Shown here in pieces: positions 49,043 to 58,527 of a stretch of DNA of 64,000 nt. This DNA is from Rubinisphaera margarita (GTDB lineage Bacteria > Planctomycetota > Planctomycetia > Planctomycetales > Planctomycetaceae). Position 1 is the stretch's first letter. Every line of letters starts with the position of its first letter. The stretch spans positions 62,001-126,000 of the forward strand of contig NZ_JAKFGB010000021.1 of assembly GCF_022267515.1 (NCBI RefSeq). Reading direction: 5' to 3'. Under the pieces are notes generated by a model. That model made no database searches. It was not told where the DNA came from and worked only from the letters and a program-made list of their open reading frames with translations. A program made the translations under genes and the position numbers.

Positions 49043-51526
49043 ATGCGTGCGTTTAGCCGGGTGATCATCCGATCTGCATTTGTTGTTCTCATTTCGGGTG
49101 GGGCTGCATCGGCGGATCCGTGGATCGAAAGCGTAAAGCCGCGACTCGTTGGTCGGGGAACCACGAGCGAGATCGTGATCTCAAAATGGCGGCATGAGGC
49201 GCAGGAGTTGATCTTCTATCCAGCGCAGACGATGGATGCCGCCGAGGGGAACGACTCGGCGAAAGGCATTCGTTGCGTGGGGACGGAGTTTGACGCGGAG
49301 AAGGATCGCCTCCTCTGTCGGCTGGAAGTTGCCGACGATTGCCAGCCGGGCGAGTATCCTTTCCGCGTACTGACCGCCGTGGGACTCTCCTCGATGGGCA
49401 CGGTTCATGTCGGTCCCTTTCCCGTGATCGATGAGGACGAAGCCAAAGCCAATACGAACGACACCGTGGAAACGGCGCTGCCGGTCGAACCGAATGTCAC
49501 TGTCCGTGGCACGCTTTCGAATAGTGCGGCCGATGACGTCGACTGTTTTCGCGTGACGGGCAAAGCGGGCCAGCGACTCTCTATTGAAGTCGACATGGTC
49601 AAGATGGGCGACGATCTGCGATGGAACCCCGTGCCTGAAGGCTACGATTCTGTTGTCACCGTTCTGGATTCCTCCGGGAAGCGAATCGCGCGGAACGATG
49701 ATTCTTCATTGAACCGGCAGGATCCGCTTCTGTCGGTGAAGCTGCCCGCTGACGGCGATTACACGATCGTTCTGCAGCGGTCGATGTTTATTCCGGAGGC
49801 GCGAGAGTACGCGATCCACATCGGTCAGTTTTTTCGACCGCTGGTGGCCTTTCCCCTCGGCGGGCCGTCGGGTGAACCGCTGCAGGTTCAATTGCTGGGC
49901 GATTCTCTGGGCTCCGTGAAACAGACCGTTGTTCTGCCGCAATCGGCCGGCACCTATCCGCACTTCGGCGACGCCCCATTACCACTCTCGCTTCGTTCCA
50001 GTCCGTTTCCGAATGCGATGGAAGCGGCGGACGAAGCCGAGACGAAGGTCACCGCGTTACCGGTCGCCATCAATGGCATCTTGTCGGAGCCGGATCAAAC
50101 GGATCGGTTTCGGATCAAAGTGAAGAAGGGGGAACCGCTTCAGGTCCGCGTCTGGGCCAGCGCTCTCGGCTCGCCTGTTGATCCCGTCATCAAACTGCGT
50201 CCCGTTGATGCAGCGGGGGGAGAGGGAGCGATCGAACTGGAAGCCGACGATGCCACGCTGCACGAACGCGATATCTTCGGCGGACATGGTGACTTTCCCG
50301 ACAAGTTTGATCCGTCGGTTGTGTGGACGCCGAAGCAGGACGGCGAGTACCTGCTCGATCTTTCTGATTCCCGCGTCTTCGGCGGTGCGACTCACGTCTA
50401 TCGGATCGAGATTGCCCCCCCCACGAACACGATGCATATCGGCCTGTCCTGGGAAGATTACAAACCGGAGCGCCCGCGGAAGACCTCCCTTTCAATTCCC
50501 CAGGGTGGACGCTGGACCGTCCGGCTGTCGCTGTATCCCGGTCAGGGAAGCCAGTTCGAAGGCCCGCTCGATCTCGATATCCAGGGGTTACCGCCGGGCG
50601 TGCGGATGCTTTCGCCCCAGCTCCCGTCGTTTCAGTCGGCCTGGCCGATGACGTTCATCGCCGAGCAGGACGCGCCTCTGACTGCGTCACTGGTTCGCGT
50701 CACCGCTCGATCAGCGGAGGGGAGCGAACCGTTCGCCACCGTCAATCAGCAGAACCTTCAACGGGTGTCATATTCGCACTACCCGTGGCGAAATATCCGT
50801 GTCGATCGGTTCGCGATGGGAGTGAGTGAACCGGCTGGCTTCGCGTTAGAACTCGAGGCTCCGGAGCAGCCCCTGATGCGAGGCTCCGAGATGACAATCC
50901 CGGTGAAGATCGATCGGCAACCGGGGTGCGATGAGCCACTTGAGATTCAGTGCGAGTTTGCTCCGTCTGGAGTTGGTGTTTCTCCGGCCGAAATTATCCC
51001 TGCGGGGGAAACCACCGCGTACCTGACCCTGTCCGCAGCGGCGAATGCCAGGCTCGGCAGCTCTCCGCTTTATGTCATGGCGACGACGACGCAGGCGCGA
51101 GGCGGGAAGGAGAACAGTCGAGTGAGAGGCGATTCGATTCTCGGCTCCGAGAGGGTACGGGTTTCGTCAGCCGTGATTGACATTAAGGTCGCCGATCCCT
51201 TCGTCTCACTGGCCAGCGAGCCCCAGAGTGTACGCCGGGGAAACAGAATTGCTTATCGCTGGGCCATCAAACAATTGCGGCCATTTGAAGGCCAGGCCAG
51301 CGTTCACATGCTGGGGCTGCCTGTCGGCCTGACAGCCGTCGGAGAGGCTCCTACGATCGACAGGACTTCGACCGAGGTGGCTGTGGATCTCGAAGCCAGT
51401 GACGAAGCTTTGCTCGGCCTGGTAGGGGATCTTCAGTGCGATGTGAAGTTCTCGGTCGAGGGCGAAGAAATTCATCTGCGTACCGGTTCGGGTAAGTTGC
51501 GGATCGACCCCCGCCTGGAGAAATGA
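49043..51526 (+). CDS. Secreted pre-peptidase C-terminal (PPC)-domain protein
   Basis: 827 residues with a signal peptide (VIIRSAFVVLISGGAASA). After an N-terminal beta domain (WIESVKPRLVGRGTTSEIVI) two PPC-type domains can be seen: ~145-260 (ANTNDTVETALPVEPNVTVRG; DDVDCFRVTGKAGQRLSIEV; ARNDDSSLNRQDPLLSVKLPADGDYTI) and ~335-455 (ETKVTALPVAINGILSEPDQTDRFRIKVKKGEPLQV; DGEYLLDLSD). The C-terminal ~370 residues are Ig-like strands. No catalytic motif: a structural or binding subunit. Its stop overlaps the start of the PSD1-like gene (ATGA). Confidence 0.88.
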   Translation: MRAFSRVIIRSAFVVLISGGAASADPWIESVKPRLVGRGTTSEIVISKWRHEAQELIFYPAQTMDAAEGNDSAKGIRCVGTEFDAEKDRLLCRLEVADDCQPGEYPFRVLTAVGLSSMGTVHVGPFPVIDEDEAKANTNDTVETALPVEPNVTVRGTLSNSAADDVDCFRVTGKAGQRLSIEVDMVKMGDDLRWNPVPEGYDSVVTVLDSSGKRIARNDDSSLNRQDPLLSVKLPADGDYTIVLQRSMFIPEAREYAIHIGQFFRPLVAFPLGGPSGEPLQVQLLGDSLGSVKQTVVLPQSAGTYPHFGDAPLPLSLRSSPFPNAMEAADEAETKVTALPVAINGILSEPDQTDRFRIKVKKGEPLQVRVWASALGSPVDPVIKLRPVDAAGGEGAIELEADDATLHERDIFGGHGDFPDKFDPSVVWTPKQDGEYLLDLSDSRVFGGATHVYRIEIAPPTNTMHIGLSWEDYKPERPRKTSLSIPQGGRWTVRLSLYPGQGSQFEGPLDLDIQGLPPGVRMLSPQLPSFQSAWPMTFIAEQDAPLTASLVRVTARSAEGSEPFATVNQQNLQRVSYSHYPWRNIRVDRFAMGVSEPAGFALELEAPEQPLMRGSEMTIPVKIDRQPGCDEPLEIQCEFAPSGVGVSPAEIIPAGETTAYLTLSAAANARLGSSPLYVMATTTQARGGKENSRVRGDSILGSERVRVSSAVIDIKVADPFVSLASEPQSVRRGNRIAYRWAIKQLRPFEGQASVHMLGLPVGLTAVGEAPTIDRTSTEVAVDLEASDEALLGLVGDLQCDVKFSVEGEEIHLRTGSGKLRIDPRLEK

Positions 51527-53817
51527 TGCATAAGAAAACCTGCAACGAAGTCGAGCAAGGGACCTTGGTTGTGCGCGTGAAATCAATTCTGATGCTGCTG
51601 TTTGCGGCCTTGACGATGGCCGGGAATGCAGCCTGCTTCGCCGAACAGGCCAGCGATCCTCCGACGTCGGAGAACGCGGCCGTCCCGAGCTTTCGGCGGG
51701 ATGTCATGCCGGTCTTCTTCCGGGCGGGATGCAATGCTGGAACCTGCCACGGCTCGGCCCGCGGCAAAGATGGATTCATGCTTTCCCTGTTCGGCTACGA
51801 CCCCGCTGGCGACTACCGTCGCACCGTCGAGGAGATCCCCGGCCGGCGTATCAACGTGGCCGTCCCCGAAGAAAGCCTGTTGTTGCTGAAATCGATCGGC
51901 GCGGTTCCGCATACGGGTGGTAAGCGTTTCGAACGCGACAGTGAGCTGGCGAAAACGCTGCTTGCCTGGATTGAGGCCGGCGCTCCTGATGACGTGGGCG
52001 ATGTTCCCGACGTCGCTGATATTGCAGTCTCCGAGCAGTCGCTCGTTTTCCAGAAGGCAGGGCAGACAGCCGACCTGCGAGTCACCGCAACATACACAGA
52101 CGGTTCGACTCGCGATGTCACCTCACTGGCGCTCTTTGGTACGAATAACTCAAGCGTCGCCGAGATCGATTCCGCCGGCCGGGTGACTTCCACCGGACCA
52201 GGGGACACCACCGTGTTTGCCCGATTCAGCCGCTTCACCGTCGGAGCCGAGGTCATTGGGCTGCCACCCGCTGAAGGGTTTGTCTGGCCGGATCCCCCGG
52301 AGGCGAACTTCATCGATCGACTGGTCTTCGAACGACTGGAGAAGTTGCGAATCGCTCCCTCGGAACTTTGCGACGACGAAACGTTCCTTCGACGCGTGAC
52401 ACTGGACCTGGCAGCACGTCCGCCAACGGTCAAGGAGTATCACGCATTTATGGAAGACGAGTCTGCTGACAAGCGAGCTCGGAAGATCGACCAGTTGCTG
52501 GCGAGTGAAGACTTCACCGACTACATGACCGCTCTGTGGGGCGAACTGTTCCGGATCAACAGTCAGGACTACACCGGGCGGGCAGACTCGCATAAGCCCG
52601 CCAACGCATTCTACCGCTGGATTCGAGATCAAATTGACGCCGACCGGCCGTTTGATGAGGTCGTGGCCGAGATGACGACGGCGGTCGGGAGCACGAATAT
52701 CAACGGAGAGACTGGCCTCTATACGATGCTCATCAAGAACTATCGGCTCGACCCCAAAGTTCTTGCGGCGGATTATTCCCAGCTCTTTCTCGGCGTGAGG
52801 ATGCAGTGCGCGGAGTGCCACAATCATCCGTTCGATCGCTGGACGATGGACGACTACTACGGATTCGTCAGCTTCTTCACATGTGTGGAACGGAAACCTG
52901 GTAGCGACAGCCGTGACCGTCGGGTGATCTTCGATGCGTCGGCTCCGCCGGCTCGGCACGCTCTCGATGGTCGACCGGTCCCTGCGAAACTGCTTGGTGC
53001 TGTCAAACCGGTTAGCAGCGAAGGGGATCCGCGACGGGCGCTCGCGGCATGGATCAAGGACCCTGAGAACGATTTGTTCAACCGAAACATTGCCAACCGC
53101 ATGTGGGCTCATCTGTTTGGAGTCGGTATTGTCGATCCGGTCGATGACTTCCGGGCGACAAACCCACCGGCTAACGGTCCTCTTCTGGAAGCACTTGCGG
53201 ATCGTTATGCCGAGCACGGGCGGAAACTGCGACCGCTGATCCGTGATATCTGTAACTCGCGCGTCTATCAGCTTTCGGTGGAACCCACACCATCGGGGGA
53301 GAATGACCAGCGACAGTTCTCGCACGCTCAACTACGGCGCCTTCGAGCTGATGTGTTTCTTGACGCGATTGTCGCGGTCACTGGCGAGCCACGATCGTTC
53401 CCGAATTCACCGACCGGGACCAAGGCCATCAGCTTCATCAACCGGCGTCAGGGCTATTCGGCCTCAGGCGACAGGGTGCTCGATACGTTCGGGCAATCGG
53501 CGAGGAAGTCTGTCTGTGCGTGCGATACGAGTACGGATCCCTCCCTTTCGCAGGTGATGCATCTGCTGGTTGGGGAAACGGCCGGTCCACGGGTGCGAAA
53601 CGCGGCTGCTCGCGGCGTGCTCAAGCAGATCATCGACGAAGCGTCGAAGCCTGAAGAAGTCATTGAGGCAGTTTTCATTCGCGTTCTTTCCCGTCGTCCG
53701 AATCCGGCCGAAGTCGACGCGCTGGTCAGGCTGGTCGATCCAGAGAAGCCATCAGCCAGTTACGAAGACATCTTCGCCGGGCTGATCAACTCGAATGAGT
53801 TCCTCTTCAACCACTGA
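51523..53817 (+). CDS. PSD1-like protein with Ig-like insert (DUF1549/DUF1553)
   Basis: 764 residues; ATG 51523 or 51526 after GGAG. Signal helix ILMLLFAALTMAGNAACFA. Cytochrome-like module with C-N-A-G-T-C-H (four residues between the Cys, not the canonical two), then a Big2-like Ig domain ~170-245 (TYTDGSTRDVTSLALFGTNNSSVAEIDSAGRV), DUF1549 (LRIAPSELCDDETFLRRVTLDL) with canonical CAECHNHPFD, and DUF1553 (NRNIANRMWAHLFGVGIVDPVDDFRATNPP). Translationally coupled to the PPC-domain gene and followed by the cytochrome-WD40 gene. Substrate unknown. Confidence 0.92.
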   Translation: MMHKKTCNEVEQGTLVVRVKSILMLLFAALTMAGNAACFAEQASDPPTSENAAVPSFRRDVMPVFFRAGCNAGTCHGSARGKDGFMLSLFGYDPAGDYRRTVEEIPGRRINVAVPEESLLLLKSIGAVPHTGGKRFERDSELAKTLLAWIEAGAPDDVGDVPDVADIAVSEQSLVFQKAGQTADLRVTATYTDGSTRDVTSLALFGTNNSSVAEIDSAGRVTSTGPGDTTVFARFSRFTVGAEVIGLPPAEGFVWPDPPEANFIDRLVFERLEKLRIAPSELCDDETFLRRVTLDLAARPPTVKEYHAFMEDESADKRARKIDQLLASEDFTDYMTALWGELFRINSQDYTGRADSHKPANAFYRWIRDQIDADRPFDEVVAEMTTAVGSTNINGETGLYTMLIKNYRLDPKVLAADYSQLFLGVRMQCAECHNHPFDRWTMDDYYGFVSFFTCVERKPGSDSRDRRVIFDASAPPARHALDGRPVPAKLLGAVKPVSSEGDPRRALAAWIKDPENDLFNRNIANRMWAHLFGVGIVDPVDDFRATNPPANGPLLEALADRYAEHGRKLRPLIRDICNSRVYQLSVEPTPSGENDQRQFSHAQLRRLRADVFLDAIVAVTGEPRSFPNSPTGTKAISFINRRQGYSASGDRVLDTFGQSARKSVCACDTSTDPSLSQVMHLLVGETAGPRVRNAAARGVLKQIIDEASKPEEVIEAVFIRVLSRRPNPAEVDALVRLVDPEKPSASYEDIFAGLINSNEFLFNH

Positions 53818-53881
53818 TATCAGTTCGCCTCGATCTACTCGCCCGCCAACGTTCCTTACCTGTCATCGTTCGGAGTAAGAC

Positions 53882-55288
53882 ATGAATGTCCGTTCCCGCC
53901 ACTACTGGATGCAGACTCTCTCGGTGGCGGTCCTTCTGACCTGTGGTGTGACTGCCGTTGCCGAAGACGGCAACGACAAGCCGATCACCTACGACGATCA
54001 TGTCGCTGCGATCCTCAAGAAATCGTGCGCGACCTGTCATGGCGATGGAAAACAGGAAGCGGGGCTGAACTTGGCTTCGTACGCCGACGTCGTTAAGGGG
54101 GGCGGCGGTGGTGAGGTTGTCGTGGCCGGGCGGTCTTCAGCCAGCCGTCTCGTGGAAGTGATCACCTCGACCGATGCGGGAGAACAGATGCCCCCCGACG
54201 GTGACCGTCTGTCGGATGAGTCGATCGCTCTGATCAAGCAATGGATCGACACTGGGCTGCGGGAAAACTCGGGCAGTTCTGTCGCCTCCATGCGAACGCT
54301 CGGCTTCAAGCCGGTGGACGCTGCCGGCAACGACGGACCGGCAGCGCTGCCGGCGAACCTGCCCGACTTCGATCAAAAGACAACTTCCCGGCCCTATCCG
54401 GTGCTGTCACTGGCGACGAGCCCGCGGGCGCCATTGGCTGCCGTGAGCGATTACGGCGCAATCAAACTCAGCGATCCGAATTCCCGAAGTCCGTATGGCG
54501 CGATCGAGTTTCCGGAAGGCGAACCGCTCGTGCTCACCTTCAGCCGCTCGGGACGACTCCTCCTGGCTGCGGGTGGCAAACCGGTGCAGAACGGGACGGT
54601 CGTGCTCTTCGATGTGGCGACCGGCAAGCGGCTGGCAAGTGTCGGCGACGAACCCGATGCGATCATCGCGGCCGATATCTCTCCGGATGAGACACTCGTC
54701 GCCATTGGCTGCACGAGCAGGCTGGTGAAGCTCTATTCCACGGAAGATGGCAGCCTCAAAGCGACGATCGACAAACACACCGACTGGGTGACGGCCGTCG
54801 CCTTCTCGCCGGACGGGAAGTATCTGGCGACGGGAGACCGAACCGGCAATATTCATCTCTGGGATGGCAAATCCGGGGGCGTGATCCTGCCGCTCTCTGA
54901 ACACAAAAGCTCCGTGCGAGCCCTGTCGTGGCGGAGTGATTCGGGAGTGGTCGCCTCCTGTGGCGAAGATGGCACCGTTGTCTGGTGGGATGTGAAGGAC
55001 GGCTGGCCGCTGGAGAACAAATCGAATGCTCACGCCGGCGGCGTACTCGACTGTGAATTTGGACCCGACGGCAAACTCGTGACCTGCGGTCGTGACGGCC
55101 GCGTGAAGGTCTGGTCAGCGGATGGCGGGCAGCTGAAGAATCTCTCGATTGATGATCAAGCGTCCGGCGACAACCCGCTTCCACAAGGCGTCCGGTTGCT
55201 GCCCACCCGGGTCGCTGTCTCCAGCGACGGTTCGACTGCGCTGGCGGGTGACACGGCCGGAAACGTGCATGCCTGGAAGCTTCCCTGA
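53882..55288 (+). CDS. Cytochrome c fused to WD40 propeller, exported
   Basis: 468 residues. Signal peptide MNVRSRHYWMQTLSVAVLLT...AVA; planctomycete-type cytochrome module with C49-A-T-C-H53 and the following GLNLASYADVVKGGG and GEQMPPDGDRLSDESIALIKQWIDTG; then about six WD40/YVTN blades (AVAFSPDGKYLATGDRTGNIHLWD; ALSWRSDSGVVASCGEDGTVVWWD; DCEFGPDGKLVTCGRDGRVKVWS). Last gene of the operon. Probably an electron-transfer partner docking onto the PSD1-like and DUF1501 proteins (inference). The WD40 remnant at 36.5 kb could derive from a relative of this type. Confidence 0.92.
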   Translation: MNVRSRHYWMQTLSVAVLLTCGVTAVAEDGNDKPITYDDHVAAILKKSCATCHGDGKQEAGLNLASYADVVKGGGGGEVVVAGRSSASRLVEVITSTDAGEQMPPDGDRLSDESIALIKQWIDTGLRENSGSSVASMRTLGFKPVDAAGNDGPAALPANLPDFDQKTTSRPYPVLSLATSPRAPLAAVSDYGAIKLSDPNSRSPYGAIEFPEGEPLVLTFSRSGRLLLAAGGKPVQNGTVVLFDVATGKRLASVGDEPDAIIAADISPDETLVAIGCTSRLVKLYSTEDGSLKATIDKHTDWVTAVAFSPDGKYLATGDRTGNIHLWDGKSGGVILPLSEHKSSVRALSWRSDSGVVASCGEDGTVVWWDVKDGWPLENKSNAHAGGVLDCEFGPDGKLVTCGRDGRVKVWSADGGQLKNLSIDDQASGDNPLPQGVRLLPTRVAVSSDGSTALAGDTAGNVHAWKLP

Positions 55289-55391
55289 CCGGAACATACG
55301 TGAGCGGAGAGGCCGTGTTCACTGAATCATTCGAGGCCCTCGTGTCCTGAACCAAGTCTCTGAGTTGATACTATCGAAAAGGCCGGATCGC

Positions 55392-56915
55392 ATGCCGAAC
55401 AAACTTCCCCCGTCTCGTTTGTCTCACGCTTCCGACAGTCAAACCCCACTGGCGCGATGGGGCTGGAGTCGTGGCCTGAGCGGTCTCTTTTCTGTGGGCG
55501 TGCTCCTCGTCTGTGAACTTTCCTCGGCGTCGGCTGACGCTCCGGAGAAGGAACCCCGGTACAACGTGCTGTTCATAATTTCCGATGATCTCACTTCGAC
55601 CGCACTTTCATGCTATGGGAATACAGTCTGTTCGACGCCAAACATCGATCGGCTGGCGGCGAAGGGAACCCGCTTCACGCGAGCCTACTGTCAGGGGACG
55701 TACTGTGGTCCGTCCCGCGCGTCCTTTCTGACCGGCTATTATCCGCATGCCACCGGCGTTCTCGGCTATAACAGCCCTCGGGATGCCATCGGCGACCGGT
55801 CGACCTGGCCGCAGCACTTCAAGAATCATGGCTACTACACCGCGCGTGTCAGCAAGATCTTTCACATGGGAGTGCCGGGAGGAATCGAAGCCGGAACAGA
55901 CGGATCTGACGACCCGGCTTCGTGGACGGAGCGATTCAACAGTCCGGGGCCGGAATGGAAGGCTCCCGGCGACGGAGAGACACTCGAGGGCAATCCCGAT
56001 GGCAAAAAGCCTGTTGTGGGTGGCAACACGTTCGTGGTCGTCGAGGCGGACGGCGACGATTTGGTCCACTCCGATGGCAAGACCGCTGCGAAGGCATGTG
56101 AACTGATTGAGCAGCATCGCGAGAAACCGTTCTTCCTCGGCGTCGGCTTCGTTCGCCCCCATGTGCCGTTCGTGGCACCGCGGTCGTATTACGAACCGTT
56201 CCTGCCTTATAGCAGCATGAGCCTGCCCGAAAAGATCGCCGGCGACTGGGACGACATTCCCAGAGCGGGGATTAATTACAAGACCAGCACCAATATGAAG
56301 ATGGACGTGCGGCGGCAGAAGAAAGCCGTCGGCGGCTATTACGCATCGGTCGCGTTTGTGGACGCGCAGGTGGGGAAGGTGCTGAATGCTCTGGAAAAGG
56401 CAGGTTTGGAAGACGAGACGATTGTCATCTTCACGAGCGACCACGGTTATCATCTTGGAGAGCACGATTTCTGGGCCAAGGTCAGCCTGCACGAAGAGTC
56501 CGCACTGGTGCCGCTGATCGTTCGCGTCCCCGGCCAGGAACCAGCCGTCTGCCGGTCGCTGGTGGAACTGATCGACCTCTATCCCACCGTCGCGAGTCTG
56601 TGTGGACTCGACGTTCCCGAGCGTCTCCAAGGACAGAACATTCGGAGTTTGCTCGAGGATCCGACCGCCAGCATTCGCGACGCCGCCTTCTGCGTGAACG
56701 GTCGTGGATTCCTGCTGCGGGAAGACCGTTGGGCCTATATTCAGTATGGCGAGCAGGCGGAAAACGGGATGGAACTGTTCGATATGCGGAAGGATCCGCA
56801 ACAGTACACGAACCTTGCCGGGAAGCCGGAGTATCAACCCGTCGTGGAAGCCTTTCATCAGAAGATGGCCGCGAAACTCGAAGCGGTCCGCGCGAACGAT
56901 CTCGGACGCAACTGA
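55392..56915 (+). CDS. Iduronate-2-sulfatase-like FGly sulfatase
   Basis: 507 residues from ATG 55392 (AAAAGG 9 nt upstream; TTG 55365 would extend it). An N-terminal leader with a hydrophobic segment (GLFSVGVLLVCELSSASA) precedes the alkaline-phosphatase fold: NVLFIISDDLTSTALSCYGN (metal Asp pair), FGly signature C105-G-P-S-R, KIFHMG, GFVRPHVPFVAP and FTSDHGYHLGEHDFWAK. The last motifs are characteristic of the iduronate-2-sulfatase branch rather than arylsulfatase A. Predicted extracytoplasmic desulfation of sulfated glycans, which are major planctomycete substrates. 103 nt after the cytochrome-WD40 operon; 164 nt before the sialidase-like gene. Confidence 0.93.
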   Translation: MPNKLPPSRLSHASDSQTPLARWGWSRGLSGLFSVGVLLVCELSSASADAPEKEPRYNVLFIISDDLTSTALSCYGNTVCSTPNIDRLAAKGTRFTRAYCQGTYCGPSRASFLTGYYPHATGVLGYNSPRDAIGDRSTWPQHFKNHGYYTARVSKIFHMGVPGGIEAGTDGSDDPASWTERFNSPGPEWKAPGDGETLEGNPDGKKPVVGGNTFVVVEADGDDLVHSDGKTAAKACELIEQHREKPFFLGVGFVRPHVPFVAPRSYYEPFLPYSSMSLPEKIAGDWDDIPRAGINYKTSTNMKMDVRRQKKAVGGYYASVAFVDAQVGKVLNALEKAGLEDETIVIFTSDHGYHLGEHDFWAKVSLHEESALVPLIVRVPGQEPAVCRSLVELIDLYPTVASLCGLDVPERLQGQNIRSLLEDPTASIRDAAFCVNGRGFLLREDRWAYIQYGEQAENGMELFDMRKDPQQYTNLAGKPEYQPVVEAFHQKMAAKLEAVRANDLGRN

Positions 56916-57079
56916 GTAACGGGTTTCCACTCGATCGTCTGATTGAGGAAACTCGGCAGGCCTCTTCTTCAGTGGACCGATGTCGTTTGAGGACGCCGAA
57001 GTCGTCCGTTACGATCCATGGGGATGTCTGGATGCGTTCCCTGATGACTCTGTTCTTCTAACGATGAGGTTGCTGCTCG

Positions 57080-58165
57080 ATGAATTGTCTGTTCCTCTTC
57101 CGAATGCTCGTTGCTCTGGCCTGCCTTGGCGCGGTGTCGCTCGTACAGCCTGCTGAACGTTGTTTCGCGGGCGACAGCCTGCCGGAGATTCGTGTGGAGA
57201 ACGTTCGTCGCGTGTTCGACAACGGGGAGCACAACGCCTTCACCGACATGATCCACTGGAACGATAAGTACTGGCTCGCGTTCCGAACCTGCCCCGACGG
57301 GCATATGGTTTCTTCAACCGCTTCCGTCATCGTTCTCAACAGTGATGATGCGATGAAGTGGGACACCGTCCATCAGTTCTCGGTACCGCTGCGTGATACG
57401 CGGGATCCTCATTTCCTCGCCTTCGACGGCAAGCTGTTCGTCTACACGGGCACCTGGTACAGCGGGGAAGGGAAGCTGGATCGCGAGGCGTATGACATCA
57501 ACAAGCATCTCGGGTATGCAGTCTGGACCGAGGACGGGAAGACATGGAGCACACCTCACCATCTGGAAGGGACATACGGCTCCTACATCTGGCGAGTTGT
57601 GAGTGACGGCGACACGGCCTACTTGTGCGGGCGGCGTAAGCGAGGGTATACCGAATCCGAGTCGGGAGTCGGAGGAGCTTCCATTCTGGAAGGCGCACTG
57701 CTCGAAAGTCGGGACGGGCTGAACTGGACGTTCCGTTCGCTGTTTCAAACGGAGCAGGGCAATGAGACTGCGTTTCAGATTCTGCCGGATGGCACGATGC
57801 TGGCGTTGAGTCGCGAGCGCGGCGAGAGAGCTCAGTTGGCGCGTTCCCAGCCCCCGTATCTCTCATGGGAACGCAGCAAGTTGCCCCTCTACATCGGTGG
57901 GCCGTTGCTCGCGGAATGGGGTGATCAGACTCTCGTTGCCGGGCGAAAGAACACGTCCGCAGGGCCAAAGACCGCCCTCTACTGGCTCGTTGATGACGAA
58001 TTGGAGCACGTCGGAGATCTGCCGAGCGGGGGCGACAATTCCTATCCCGGGTTCGTCGCTTTCGATGATCAACACGGGTTGATCTCGTGGTATTCCAGCC
58101 ACGAAAAAGACGAGTCCGGCAATCCCATCACGGCCATATACGTGGCGGATATTTACAAGGAGTAA
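57080..58165 (+). CDS. Secreted sialidase-like propeller protein
   Basis: 361 residues with signal peptide (FLFRMLVALACLGAVSLVQPA). The body has sialidase-like strands: NAFTDMIHWNDKYWLAFRTC, SDDAMKWDTVH, TRDPHFLAFDGKLFVYTG, TEDGKTWSTPHH, SRDGLNWTFRS and GNETAFQILPDGTMLAL, with an Asp-box pattern. This resembles the planctomycete exo-alpha-sialidase/glycoside-hydrolase-like group. Arg and Glu residues are present, but a full sialidase triad cannot be assigned by eye. It follows the iduronate-sulfatase-like gene on the same strand, consistent with joint glycan degradation. Confidence 0.82.
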   Translation: MNCLFLFRMLVALACLGAVSLVQPAERCFAGDSLPEIRVENVRRVFDNGEHNAFTDMIHWNDKYWLAFRTCPDGHMVSSTASVIVLNSDDAMKWDTVHQFSVPLRDTRDPHFLAFDGKLFVYTGTWYSGEGKLDREAYDINKHLGYAVWTEDGKTWSTPHHLEGTYGSYIWRVVSDGDTAYLCGRRKRGYTESESGVGGASILEGALLESRDGLNWTFRSLFQTEQGNETAFQILPDGTMLALSRERGERAQLARSQPPYLSWERSKLPLYIGGPLLAEWGDQTLVAGRKNTSAGPKTALYWLVDDELEHVGDLPSGGDNSYPGFVAFDDQHGLISWYSSHEKDESGNPITAIYVADIYKE

Positions 58166-58527
58166 GTTGGGCTGGCCCGACTAATCGCCGAGGAAGCGAC
58201 CGACCGTGTTGTCGATCAGTCCGTCAAACATGGAGACGACGGTTGGCGAATTCCACAAAGTTCGCGCCGTCGCCTCTGCGATGATCTGCTCAGGTTGTTG
58301 ACGGGAGTGGGTTACATCAGGCACTGGATCGATACAATCCGGACGGCGAATGAGTGGACTATTCTGCCGATCGCGGAATCGCTTGGATTTTGTTGCTGGC
58401 AGCAGTACTGTCTAAAGCAAATTCAAACTTCGACTGCACGAGAAGCATGAAAATGCTCTAACCAGTCTCTGCGTATGCGCCTTTTCAGCTCGCCCCAGCC
58501 GCCTCTGTGTCTCCGTTGAAAGATTCG
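58166..58527. other. Intergenic gap with one short repeat
   Basis: 362 nt between the sialidase-like and PepSY genes. Apart from repeat B1 (58412-58461) nothing was recognised; no -24/-12 pair and no gene is supported. Confidence 0.5.
58412..58461 (-). repeat. Short repeat class B, copy B1
   Basis: About 50 bp with imperfect inverted ends: CTAAAGCAAATTC at the left and, on the opposite strand, TTAGAGCATTTTC at the right (9 of 13 match). Contains AGCAT-GAAA-ATGCT, a hairpin with a GAAA loop. The right 31 bp recur at 35076-35106. TTAGAGC ends are shared with the 106-bp class A repeat. Confidence 0.65.

Noticed and set aside
56600..57061. 153-codon plus-strand frame
   Set aside because: Overlaps the end of the iduronate-sulfatase-like gene out of frame; Arg/Ser-rich shadow.
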